Shown piece after piece: positions 4,906 to 11,032 of a DNA stretch of 15,359 nucleotides (positions are counted from its first letter, which is position 1; each line of letters starts with the position of its first letter). The translations under genes were made by a program, and so were the position numbers. The notes under the pieces were generated by a model. It had not been told where the DNA came from and ran no database searches. It worked only from the letters and a program-made list of their open reading frames with translations. Source of the DNA: Butyricicoccus_A sp945486175 (GTDB taxonomy: Bacteria > Bacillota > Clostridia > Oscillospirales > Butyricicoccaceae); the NCBI GenBank assembly GCA_945829445.1, contig CALZUY010000053.1, positions 1 through 15,359 of the forward strand. The letters run 5' to 3'.

Positions 4906-6156
4906 TTACTTGAGATAAACTGCATGCGGTGTGGAAATCGAGCTTTCCTCCGAGCCGATGCCCAGCTGTCCGTACAGGTTGCAGCCGACGCTTTTCAGAA
5001 CGCCGTCCGATGAACGGTACAGACTCATGAATCCGCCCGCCGCAATCGCTTCGACATTCTCCGCGAGCTTCACCGGCGTCGCCTGGCAGTAAATCGCTTC
5101 CTCACCGATGGCATACTGGAATTCGCCCTTCTTGATGCCGATCTGGCCGTAATTGTTGACACCCCAGGTGTACAGCGTGCCGTCATTTCTGAGCGCAAGG
5201 CTGTGCGCGCTGCCTGCCGAAATTTCGCTGACATCGCTCATAATTTTCAGCGGCTGTGTCTGGATCATATTCTCGGTGTCATCCACTTCGCGCGTGCCGA
5301 CCGAACCGACACTGGCATTGCCCCAGCAATACAGGTCGCCGTTTGTCGTCAGTGCAAGCGCCTGATAGCGCCCGCCGCATGCGACCTCGCTCACGTCGTC
5401 CATCACCTTCGCCGGTACGGACTGGTACGGCTGGCCGTCGGCATTGGTGCTGTCTGCCTTCGCCAGTCCGAGCTGTCCTTCGACATTGTGGCCCCATGCG
5501 TACAGCGTTCCGTCAGAGGTGACTGCCATGGAGTAATCCAGGCCGGCGGAAATCGCCTTGACATCGTCCATCAGCTTGACCGCTGTGGACTGGCAGGCAT
5601 AGCCGTTCTCATCCGTCTGGTCACATTCGCTCTCGGAAATGCCGAGTGCGCCGTCCTTGTTTCTGCCCCAGACATACAGGGCGTTGTCTTTTTTGATCGC
5701 CAGTGCATGGTAGCTGCCCGCGGCAATCGCCTTGACATCCTCCATGACCTTCTCCGGCTCCATGCGGCTGATATTCATGCCGTCGCCCATCTGGTAGCTC
5801 TCGTTGTTGCCCCACGCGTACAGGTCGCCGTTTTTGCACAGCGCAAACGACAGCTCATCGCCCGCTGCAACCTGGACAACCTTGCCCGGCACTTCAATTT
5901 TTACCGGTTCGGACTTATTGTCGCAGGTCACATCGCCCAGCTCACCCTTGAGGTTGTGGCCCCATGCATACACATCGCCCGCCGCATCGACAACCAGGAC
6001 ATGGTTCTCACCACACGCCATCTGTGCCGATGTCATTTTATCCGTAGCGCCGCTTTTGCTCATACCGATGAACATTGCGACTGCGATGACCGCGACAACC
6101 ACGACCGTGCCGCACAGCACCGCAATTTTCCCGTTTCTTTCTCTTCCTGTTGCCAT
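4906..6156 (-). CDS. Membrane-anchored RCC1-repeat (beta-propeller) protein
   Basis: A 416-residue protein starting at an ATG preceded by GAGGAG. Residues 11-31 form a hydrophobic segment after a basic MATGRERNGK, so it is either anchored in the membrane with the bulk outside or exported. From about residue 45 onward there are seven RCC1-type repeats of about 50 residues, each with an [LV]Y-x-WG-x-N-x-x-G-x-[LM]G core: YAWGHNLKGELG, YAWGNNESYQMG, YVWGRNKDGALG, YAWGHNVEGQLG, YCWGNASVGSVG, YTWGVNNYGQIG and the degenerate KSVGCNLYGQLG. Paired VxxIAAG-x-x-HSLAL-type strands lie between them. Seven repeats would close one propeller. In eukaryotes such folds mediate protein contacts (RCC1 itself is a guanine nucleotide exchange factor); bacterial versions are mostly uncharacterised surface proteins. 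It appears monocistronic with its own promoter and terminator. Partner unknown. Confidence 0.9.
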   Translation of the reverse strand: MATGRERNGKIAVLCGTVVVVAVIAVAMFIGMSKSGATDKMTSAQMACGENHVLVVDAAGDVYAWGHNLKGELGDVTCDNKSEPVKIEVPGKVVQVAAGDELSFALCKNGDLYAWGNNESYQMGDGMNISRMEPEKVMEDVKAIAAGSYHALAIKKDNALYVWGRNKDGALGISESECDQTDENGYACQSTAVKLMDDVKAISAGLDYSMAVTSDGTLYAWGHNVEGQLGLAKADSTNADGQPYQSVPAKVMDDVSEVACGGRYQALALTTNGDLYCWGNASVGSVGTREVDDTENMIQTQPLKIMSDVSEISAGSAHSLALRNDGTLYTWGVNNYGQIGIKKGEFQYAIGEEAIYCQATPVKLAENVEAIAAGGFMSLYRSSDGVLKSVGCNLYGQLGIGSEESSISTPHAVYLK

Positions 6157-6174
6157 TGGTTCTCCTCACTTTTT

Positions 6175-6204
6175 CAGAGGGCCATTTTTATGCGCAGCCC
6201 TCTG
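6175..6204 (-). repeat. Leader hairpin upstream of the RCC1-repeat gene
   Basis: CAGAGGGC (6175-6182) and GCCCTCTG (6197-6204) form an 8-bp stem with a 14-nt loop, between the predicted start of transcription and the ribosome binding site. No T-run follows on the minus strand, so it is more likely a stability or regulatory structure than a terminator. Confidence 0.45.
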
Positions 6205-6217
6205 CATTATTCGTTTT

Positions 6218-6246
6218 ATTATACCATTGATTGCACATAACTGCAA
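6218..6246 (-). promoter_or_regulatory. Promoter of the RCC1-repeat gene
   Basis: On the minus strand TATAAT (6223-6218) lies 17 bp after TTGCAG (6246-6241). The -10 is perfect and the -35 weak (TTG retained). The leader would be about 55 nt. Confidence 0.6.
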
Positions 6247-6280
6247 AATATTTGGATAAATTCACAAAAAAATCACAGGC

Positions 6281-6312
6281 AAAACGGCGGCTGTCCGCCT
6301 AGACAGCCGCCG
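6281..6312 (-). terminator. Intrinsic terminator of the gluQ-VOC operon
   Basis: On the minus strand CGGCGGCTGT (6312-6303) pairs with ACAGCCGCCG (6294-6285), 10 bp with an 8-nt loop, followed by TTTT (6284-6281). It lies 13 nt after the stop of the VOC gene. Confidence 0.82.
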
Positions 6313-6325
6313 CACCCTGTTTTTG

Positions 6326-6727
6326 TCATGAAAAATGCTCAATCAGTTCGATCTGCTCGCCGCTCGGGCCGGTAAAGAACCAGTTGCGCAGGCCGCCGAA
6401 CAGCTCCGGCAGTACCACCGGCTCCGGTGTCCGGAACGTATCGATGCCCTGTGCCTTCAGCTCCGCTGCAACCGCAGGCAGATCAGTCACTTCAATCGCA
6501 ATGTGCGGCAGGACGCCGCCCTGTGCAGCCACCGGCGTGCCATCGCCCGGCTGGATGATCTCCAGCCAGAAGCCGCCCATGTCGACCATCGCGAGCAGGT
6601 TGACGCCGGTCGGCTTCTGTACCGACGAGCGCTCCGTGCATGTGCCGCCCAGCAGCTCATAAAACGCAATTGTTTTTTCCATGTCCTCCGTCAGTACGGC
6701 AATGTGTGCCAGTCCCTGATGCTTCAT
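6326..6727 (-). CDS. VOC (glyoxalase/bleomycin resistance) superfamily protein
   Basis: A 133-residue single-VOC-module protein. The ATG at 6727 is chosen because GGAGG lies 8 nt upstream; the TTG two codons earlier would be only two bases from that site. It has the two beta-alpha-beta-beta-beta halves of the fold, starting KHQGLAHIAVLTEDMEKTIAFY and ending GPSGEQIELIEHF. Candidate metal ligands sit in the usual places: H8 (LAHIAV), E56 (FWLEII), H75 (LPHIAIEV) and E127 (QIELIE), like glyoxalase I or methylmalonyl-CoA epimerase types. Its gene is 33 nt downstream of gluQ and probably cotranscribed. The substrate cannot be deduced; a lactoylglutathione-lyase role is only one option, and glutathione is uncommon in such organisms. 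Confidence 0.88.
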   Translation of the reverse strand: MKHQGLAHIAVLTEDMEKTIAFYELLGGTCTERSSVQKPTGVNLLAMVDMGGFWLEIIQPGDGTPVAAQGGVLPHIAIEVTDLPAVAAELKAQGIDTFRTPEPVVLPELFGGLRNWFFTGPSGEQIELIEHFS

Positions 6728-6760
6728 GTCCAATTCCTCCCTGTTTCTGTCAGATAAACA

Positions 6761-7705
6761 TTATGTCCTCAAAATCTCCGGTGGAAGCGCGATGTCCGCG
6801 CGGGAGACCTTATCCCATGAAAAATCCTCTGCCAGCTCCGCCAGCGTGACCGGCTCCGCAGTCGGGCGCAGCCCGGCAGCTGCCGCCAGCATGCCGACAA
6901 TCGGCTCCGGCCTGCCAAAGCGCATGCGCAGCACGCCGAGGTCGAGGTCACCGTCGCGCTTGGACAGCCGCCTGCCGTCCGGTGCGGTCAGCAGCGGGAT
7001 GTGGTAAAAATCCGGCGCAGGCAGTCCGAGTGTTTCATATAAATACAGCTGGCGCGGGGTGGATTCCAGCAGGTCGCGCCCGCGCACGACCTCTGTCACA
7101 CCCATCTCCGCGTCATCCACGACGACGGCGAGCTGATAGCCATATACGCCGTCTGACCGCCGGATGATAAAATCCCCGCAGTCATGCGCGAGATTTTCCG
7201 TATACACGCCCTGGCAGCCGTCTGTAAACGAAACGGTGCGGTCGGGCACACGCACACGCATGGCAGGCGGACGTTTCCTGCGCTTTTCCGCGACCTGCTC
7301 CGGCGTCAGCGCGCGGCAGGTGCCCGCATAGACATAGGTGCCGTCCGAGCGGTGCGGTGCCTGTGCCGCATGCAGCTCCGCCCGGCTGCAAAAGCACGGG
7401 TATAACAGCCCCTGCTGCTCCAGCCGGTCAAAATAGCGGTCATAAATCGGGGAACGGGTGCTCTGGTACCACTGTTCGCCGCCCGCACTGCCGCCGTCAT
7501 CCCAATCGATGCCGAACCACGCGAGATCATCCTCAATCTGGTCCGCCAGCGACCGCGGACAGCGCATGGCGTCGAGGTCCTCAATGCGCAGCAGATACCG
7601 CCCGCCCTGCGCGCGCACGGACAGCCACGACAGCATGGCGCACAGGATATTGCCCAGATGGATGCGCCCGCTCGGCGTGGGGGCAAACCGCCCGCATACT
7701 GCCAT
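6761..7705 (-). CDS. gluQ: Glutamyl-Q tRNA(Asp) synthetase
   Basis: A 314-residue protein related to glutamyl-tRNA synthetase but lacking the anticodon-binding domain, which defines GluQRS. The N-terminus GRFAPTPSGRIHLGN holds the HIGH-type signature (HLGN, residues 16-19). YLLRIEDLD follows, and RRLSKRDGDLDLG near the C-terminal third is the KMSKS-type motif. A zinc site is visible as C104-x-C106 (YPCFCSRAE) with Y126 and C130 (YVYAGTC), the same pattern as in E. coli GluQRS. The enzyme activates glutamate without tRNA and transfers it to queuosine at the wobble position of tRNA(Asp). E. coli places the gene after dksA; here it is followed by a VOC gene. The start is supported by GGGAG 9 nt upstream. 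No clear promoter lies directly upstream, so read-through from the NifX-like gene is possible. Confidence 0.93.
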   Translation of the reverse strand: MAVCGRFAPTPSGRIHLGNILCAMLSWLSVRAQGGRYLLRIEDLDAMRCPRSLADQIEDDLAWFGIDWDDGGSAGGEQWYQSTRSPIYDRYFDRLEQQGLLYPCFCSRAELHAAQAPHRSDGTYVYAGTCRALTPEQVAEKRRKRPPAMRVRVPDRTVSFTDGCQGVYTENLAHDCGDFIIRRSDGVYGYQLAVVVDDAEMGVTEVVRGRDLLESTPRQLYLYETLGLPAPDFYHIPLLTAPDGRRLSKRDGDLDLGVLRMRFGRPEPIVGMLAAAAGLRPTAEPVTLAELAEDFSWDKVSRADIALPPEILRT

Positions 7706-7742
7706 CGTGTTCCACTCCCTTTCCTCTCAGAATTCCGGAAAA

Positions 7743-7771
7743 CAGCCCTCCCTGCCGCACAGAGAGGGCTG
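7743..7771 (-). terminator. Weak terminator after the NifX-like gene
   Basis: On the minus strand CAGCCCTC (7771-7764) pairs with GAGGGCTG (7750-7743) around a 13-nt loop and is followed by TTTT. It sits 15 nt after the stop at 7787. The short T-run suggests partial termination, which would let some transcription continue into gluQ. Confidence 0.55.
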
Positions 7772-7786
7772 CTGCTTGCTCTGGTT

Positions 7787-8212
7787 TTATGCTTCCGTGC
7801 GCTGCACCGGTCGGTCATGGCAGCCCGCCATGCACTTGGCGCAGTCATGCAGGCAGCCCAGCGGGTCGTCCTCATCCTCCTCCGGGACGATGATCTTGGA
7901 CGGATCGCCGATTTCCTCATGGGTCATATACGCTGCAATATTCTCTACGGCATCGCCCTCACAGCCGGGCAGCATCTCCACGCCCAGCATGCGCAGCGTG
8001 CTTTGCAGCGCCGTGCCGATTTCGCCCGCCAGCAATACGTCAATGTTCTGCATCGCCAGCTTGAACAGGACGCTGGTGATCTCGTCATCACCGATCTGCA
8101 CCAGCTCTTTGGCCGTCGGAAGGCCATTTTCCTCTGTTACAATCAAAATTTCCGTGCTCTCCGCAATCGTATGGGCAATCTTGCCGTCACGTGTCACCGC
8201 TGCAATTTTCAT
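7787..8212 (-). CDS. Dinitrogenase iron-molybdenum cofactor (NifX/NifB-C) family protein with Cys-rich tail
   Basis: A 141-residue protein. The ATG at 8212 is chosen because AAAGGAG (8225-8219) precedes it by six bases; a longer frame back to 8293 overlaps the promoter. Residues 1-105 read as a NifX/NafY-like alpha/beta domain: MKIAAVTRDGKIAHTIAEST, then ENGLPTAKEL, and NIDVLLAGEIGTALQSTLRMLGVEML, whose cofactor-binding loop contains the usual G-x-[IM]-G. After an acidic stretch (PEEDEDD) comes a four-Cys cluster C120-x3-C124-x2-C127-x3-C131 that could bind Fe-S or zinc. Family members bind Fe-Mo cofactor precursors, but many clostridial homologues occur without nitrogenase, as here, where no nif genes are visible. 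A role in metal or Fe-S carriage is likely but unproven. It has its own promoter and a leader inverted repeat. Confidence 0.85.
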   Translation of the reverse strand: MKIAAVTRDGKIAHTIAESTEILIVTEENGLPTAKELVQIGDDEITSVLFKLAMQNIDVLLAGEIGTALQSTLRMLGVEMLPGCEGDAVENIAAYMTHEEIGDPSKIIVPEEDEDDPLGCLHDCAKCMAGCHDRPVQRTEA

Positions 8213-8226
8213 ATCTATCTCCTTTC

Positions 8227-8249
8227 GCAAAATGTGTGTTGCATTTTGC
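8227..8249 (-). repeat. Perfect inverted repeat between promoter and RBS of the NifX-like gene
   Basis: GCAAAATG (8227-8234) and CATTTTGC (8242-8249), 8 bp with a 7-nt spacer. It lies about 10-30 nt into the transcript and ends one base before the ribosome binding site, so it could be an operator or an RNA hairpin that affects translation. Confidence 0.55.
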
Positions 8250-8264
8250 TCATTTTTTGACATT

Positions 8265-8293
8265 ATTATACCGCATTTCACAAATGTAATCAA
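8265..8293 (-). promoter_or_regulatory. Promoter of the NifX-like gene
   Basis: On the minus strand TTGATT (8293-8288) and TATAAT (8270-8265) with a 17-bp spacer. The -10 is perfect and the -35 matches 4 of 6. Confidence 0.7.
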
Positions 8294-8324
8294 TCAATAA
8301 TCTTGCGAAAAGGCAGAAAGGCAA

Positions 8325-8358
8325 GCAGGGGCTTCCGCCGCAAAGCGGAAACCCCTGC
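8325..8358 (-). terminator. Terminator-like hairpin after ptsI
   Basis: GCAGGGGCTTCCGC (8325-8338) pairs with GCGGAAACCCCTGC (8345-8358) with one mismatch, loop 6 nt, 16 nt past the ptsI stop. The tail on the minus strand (TTGCCTTTCTGCCTTTT) is only moderately T-rich. Confidence 0.65.
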
Positions 8359-8374
8359 AGAATTGGTTTCAGAT

Positions 8375-10042
8375 TCAGTCAGACAGCAGCTCGTCGAGAA
8401 TCTTCTGGCTGTTCTTGGTCGTGTCAATCGAACGGATAGCCGAACGCAGCGGCAGAACAGCTGCCGGAGAAACGCTCAGCTCATCGATGCCGATTGCCAG
8501 GAAGGTCTCGGTCAGGCTGACATCCGCGCCGAGTTCGCCGCAGATACCGATCCAGATGCCCGCCTTATGCGCATTGTCCGCCGCCATTTTCAGCATGCGG
8601 AGTACCGCCGGATGGTGGGAATCGAAGAACTTATCAAGATTGTTGCCCTGACGGTCTACTGCCAGCGTATACTGGGTCAGATCGTTGGTGCCGACGGAGA
8701 AGAAGTCAACTTCCTTCGCCAGACGGTCAGACATCATAACAGCGGACGGGGTCTCGATCATGATACCCAGCTCGACGTTCTCATTGAACGGAATTTCCTC
8801 CGCGCGCAGTTCGGCCTTGACGCCGTCACAGATGCGCTTGATCTCCTGAACCTCCCAGACGGATGTAATCATCGGGAACATGATTGCAATCTTGCCATAT
8901 GCAGATGCACGGTACAGGGCGCGCAGCTGGGTCTTGAAGACCTCCGGACGCGTCAGGCAGATACGGATGGCGCGCAGGCCCATCGCCGGATTCTCTTCCT
9001 TCTCGAGCTGGAAATAATCCGCCTGCTTGTCCGCGCCGATGTCCAGCGTGCGGATGATAACGCGCTTGCCGCCCATGCGCTCCGCAACCGTCTTATATGC
9101 CTGGAACTGCTGCTCTTCCGTCGGATAATCGTCGTTCTGCAGGTACAGGAACTCGGAACGGAACAGGCCGATGCCGCCGCCGTCGTTCGTGAGCACCGGA
9201 TCGACATCGTCCGGGGAACCGATGTTGCAGTATACCATGACCTTGCGGCCGTCGAGGGTGACATTTTCCTTGCCCTTGAGCTGGTCGAGCAGCTCCTTGA
9301 GCGCGCGCTCTTCCGCCTGCTTCCTGAGCAGACGCTGGCTTGTCACTTCATCCGGGTCAATCGCTACCTCGCCGGTCGAGCCGTCGATGATGGCGCTCTT
9401 GCCTTCCAGGCCCTCGGTCAGCGCGTCGCCGACGCCGATGATGGCCGGAATGCCCATAGTGCGCGCGAGAATGGCGGTATGGCTGTTGCCCGAACCGCCG
9501 GAGGTGACAAAGCCCAGAATCTTGGACTTGTCCAGCTGTACGGTCTCAGACGGAGCCAGATCGTCAGATGCCAGAATAACCGGAACATCGGAATCAATGC
9601 CGCCTGCGACAACACCGCTCAGGATGCCGATGACACGGGTGGAGATGTCCTTGACGTCCGCCGCACGCGCCTGCATATAGGCGTCATCCATGGATGCGAA
9701 CATCTCTGCAAACTGCTCCGCAATCTGCGAAACCGCATATTCCGCGTTGATGCCCTCGCCTTCGATCATATCATTGATGCCGTCGATGTAATCCAGATCA
9801 TCCAGCATCATCTGATGCGCCTCAAACAGCGCAGCGCCTTCCTCGCCGACCTCAGCAACTGCCTTGTCATACAGTTCGGCAAGCTGCTGCATCGCAGTCT
9901 GGCGCGCGTCCTCAAAGCGCTTCTTCTCCGCTTCCGCGTCGGAAACCGCAGTCTTTACGACCTCTCCGCCGCCGCGGCGGTAGAAATAGATGGGGCCGTC
10001 AGCAACGCCCTTGGACACGCCTTTTCCCTGAATGGTGTACAT
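8375..10042 (-). CDS. ptsI: PTS enzyme I (phosphoenolpyruvate-protein phosphotransferase)
   Basis: A 555-residue protein (typical about 570-575) with AGGGAGG upstream of the ATG. It takes phosphate from PEP onto a histidine and passes it to HPr, the first step of sugar uptake by the phosphotransferase system, in the cytoplasm. The N-terminal domain starts MYTIQGKGVSKGVADGP. The phospho-histidine is H188 in SGGSGNSHTAILAR, a variant of the classical GG-R-TSHTAI loop. The PEP-binding TIM barrel shows GGIGLFRSEFLYL, FFSVGTNDLTQYTLAVDR, NLDKFFDSHHPAVL and the catalytic cysteine in GICGELGAD. It is 111 nt downstream of ptsH on the same strand, so the two form an operon governed by the RAT/terminator leader. 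No sugar-specific enzyme II is in the window. Confidence 0.97.
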   Translation of the reverse strand: MYTIQGKGVSKGVADGPIYFYRRGGGEVVKTAVSDAEAEKKRFEDARQTAMQQLAELYDKAVAEVGEEGAALFEAHQMMLDDLDYIDGINDMIEGEGINAEYAVSQIAEQFAEMFASMDDAYMQARAADVKDISTRVIGILSGVVAGGIDSDVPVILASDDLAPSETVQLDKSKILGFVTSGGSGNSHTAILARTMGIPAIIGVGDALTEGLEGKSAIIDGSTGEVAIDPDEVTSQRLLRKQAEERALKELLDQLKGKENVTLDGRKVMVYCNIGSPDDVDPVLTNDGGGIGLFRSEFLYLQNDDYPTEEQQFQAYKTVAERMGGKRVIIRTLDIGADKQADYFQLEKEENPAMGLRAIRICLTRPEVFKTQLRALYRASAYGKIAIMFPMITSVWEVQEIKRICDGVKAELRAEEIPFNENVELGIMIETPSAVMMSDRLAKEVDFFSVGTNDLTQYTLAVDRQGNNLDKFFDSHHPAVLRMLKMAADNAHKAGIWIGICGELGADVSLTETFLAIGIDELSVSPAAVLPLRSAIRSIDTTKNSQKILDELLSD

Positions 10043-10153
10043 AACTGTTTTCCTCCCTTACACATCCTGCAGGCGCACCCTGCACCCCTGCCGGCACGCC
10101 TGACGTCCGGGCGGCGGGATCTCCTGCCTCCCCGCACGCTCTCCTCCTGTTGT

Positions 10154-10411
10154 TTATAAATGCTCTGCGAAGAAGGTCTTCATTGCCTCAATGGCCTGTG
10201 CCTCGTCTTCGCCTTCTGCCTTCACGGTAATTGCCTCGCCGCACTTGACGCCAAGGCCCATCAGGCCCATCATACGGCGCACATCAGCGGACTTCCCGTC
10301 CTTCTCAACCTCAATTTTGCTCGAAAACTTCTTGGCTTCCTTTGCCAGCATACCTGCCGGACGGGCGTGGATTCCGATTTCATCTTTAATGGTGTAAACA
10401 AACGACTGCAT
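10154..10411 (-). CDS. ptsH: PTS phosphocarrier protein HPr, with Arg at position 46
   Basis: An 85-residue protein starting at the ATG 9 nt after AAAGGAG (10427-10421). HPr accepts phosphate from enzyme I at H15 and hands it to enzyme IIA proteins. The active-site motif is exact: IGIHARPAG, with H15 and R17. In the classical Gram-positive protein the next helix has S46 in a KSIMG-V-M-S-LG motif, the target of HPr kinase. Here the aligned stretch is VRRMMGLMGLG, so position 46 is Arg. HPr(Ser-P)-dependent catabolite repression through this protein is therefore unlikely, unless another HPr exists in the genome. From memory, related clostridial HPr proteins also carry Arg here, so this may be a lineage trait. 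It is the first gene of ptsH-ptsI, preceded by a leader of about 240 nt. Confidence 0.96.
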   Translation of the reverse strand: MQSFVYTIKDEIGIHARPAGMLAKEAKKFSSKIEVEKDGKSADVRRMMGLMGLGVKCGEAITVKAEGEDEAQAIEAMKTFFAEHL

Positions 10412-10453
10412 AAACTGTAACTCCTTTTTCTTCATGTGATACTGTTTTTGCCC

Positions 10454-10495
10454 CCGCGCCGCTGGCGCGGAGAAACCGGGACGGGGTGCTCCCGG
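10454..10495 (-). repeat. Two GC-rich hairpins in the distal ptsH leader
   Basis: CCGCGCC-GCT-GGCGCGG (10454-10470) is a 7-bp stem with a 3-nt loop. CCGGGA (10476-10481) with TCCCGG (10490-10495) is a 6-bp stem. Both lie between the RAT-linked terminator and the ptsH ribosome binding site and lack a T-run on the minus strand, so they are probably structural elements of the leader RNA. Confidence 0.5.
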
Positions 10496-10530
10496 CTGTC
10501 GCCTGTCTCTGCCGGACCGGGCAAATGCTT

Positions 10531-10592
10531 CCAAAAAATAAAAACACCAAATAAGCACAGCCGGACTTACAGAAAATCCCTGTGTTATTTGG
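10531..10592 (-). terminator. Leader (conditional) terminator upstream of ptsH
   Basis: On the minus strand CCAAATAACACAG (10592-10580) pairs with CTGTGCTTATTTGG (10560-10547), 13 pairs with a single bulged base, around a 19-nt loop. It is followed by TGTTTTTATTTTTT (10546-10533). It lies between the promoter and ptsH, and its 5' arm overlaps the 3' end of the RAT, so it should be able to stop transcription unless the RAT is stabilised. Confidence 0.85.
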
Positions 10593-10619
10593 TTTTGCCT
10601 GATCGAACAGTAACAAGCC
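10591..10619 (-). promoter_or_regulatory. Ribonucleic antiterminator (RAT) of the LicT/SacY/GlcT type
   Basis: The minus-strand 29-mer starts GGCTTGTTACTG (10619-10608), has a TTCGAT loop, and ends CAGGCAAAACC (10601-10591). This matches the recognised RAT pattern GG-N-TTGTTACTG-N6-CAGGCAAAACC: apical CTG/CAG stem, internal loops and GG/CC closing pairs. BglG-family antiterminators bind such RNA and prevent formation of the overlapping terminator (10592-10547). The precedent is ptsGHI of B. subtilis under GlcT. The cognate protein is not in this window. Confidence 0.88.
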
Positions 10620-10654
10620 ACTCTATTCTCTTGTATTTTATCTATTCCATATAA

Positions 10655-10683
10655 ATCTTATCCGTTTTTTACAGAGTTGTCAA
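10655..10683 (-). promoter_or_regulatory. Promoter of the ptsH-ptsI operon
   Basis: On the minus strand TTGACA (10683-10678) and TAAGAT (10660-10655) with a 17-bp spacer. The -35 is perfect and the -10 matches 4 of 6. The start would be near 10648, about 30 nt before the RAT. Confidence 0.72.
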
Positions 10684-10921
10684 GAAATTCCCTGCTCCAG
10701 ATGTATATTTCTACCAATATATACAAATCAACCCCAGGTTTTTTATGCACTTTGCGCGCAATCAGGAATATTTTATGCCACCCCATCCAGATAGATACAA
10801 ATATATAAAAAACCTCACGTTAATTATAGATATTTTTCGATATCATACTACGAAATCATAAAAAATCACCCATCTTATTTGTGAACGATGCACAAAAACA
10901 ATTCATTCATTTCAGTTATAA
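10684..10921. other. AT-rich divergent intergenic region without a gene
   Basis: About 240 bp of AT-rich DNA between the divergent ptsHI and siroheme-protein promoters, in contrast to the GC-rich genes around it. It holds a perfect 11-bp inverted repeat, AGGTTTTTTAT (10736-10746) and ATAAAAAACCT (10805-10815), 58 bp apart. I find no ORF with a ribosome binding site. It may hold binding sites for regulators of either promoter. Confidence 0.5.
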
Positions 10922-10950
10922 TTGCCAATCGACCATACCTGTGCTACAAT
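10922..10950 (+). promoter_or_regulatory. Promoter of the siroheme/4Fe-4S protein gene
   Basis: TTGCCA (10922-10927) and TACAAT (10945-10950) with a 17-bp spacer, each 5 of 6. The leader of about 75 nt contains a 7-bp GC hairpin at 10977-10993. Confidence 0.75.
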
Positions 10951-10976
10951 GAATGCAGCAAAAGGATCCTACTTCC

Positions 10977-10993
10977 GGCGGCCTGCGGCCGCC
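10977..10993 (+). repeat. GC-rich hairpin in the leader of the siroheme protein gene
   Basis: GGCGGCC (10977-10983) and GGCCGCC (10987-10993) with a TGC loop. No T-run follows, so it is not a terminator; it may stabilise the 5' end or take part in regulation. Confidence 0.45.
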
Positions 10994-11032
10994 TCCATTT
11001 CATGCACAACTGAGAAAGAAGGTTATGAAAAA

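Noticed and set aside
4577..4918. 113-codon plus-strand frame, F/L-rich
   Set aside because: Low-complexity T-rich DNA, no ribosome binding site, and it runs through the RCC1 terminator into the RCC1 stop.
5203..6240. 345-codon plus-strand open frame opposite the RCC1 gene
   Set aside because: Repeat-derived mirror of the RCC1 coding strand; it would run through the RCC1 promoter and start codon.
6728..6733. TTG start two codons upstream of the VOC gene start
   Set aside because: Only two bases from GGAGG; the ATG at 6727 has the normal 8-nt spacing.
8303..10159. 618-codon plus-strand open frame opposite ptsI
   Set aside because: Antisense shadow of a GC-rich, clearly recognisable ptsI; no ribosome binding site and no domain-like sequence.
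10412..10621. Extended N-terminus of HPr
   Set aside because: It covers the RAT, terminator and leader; HPr starts at the ATG next to AAAGGAG with H15 in the standard position.
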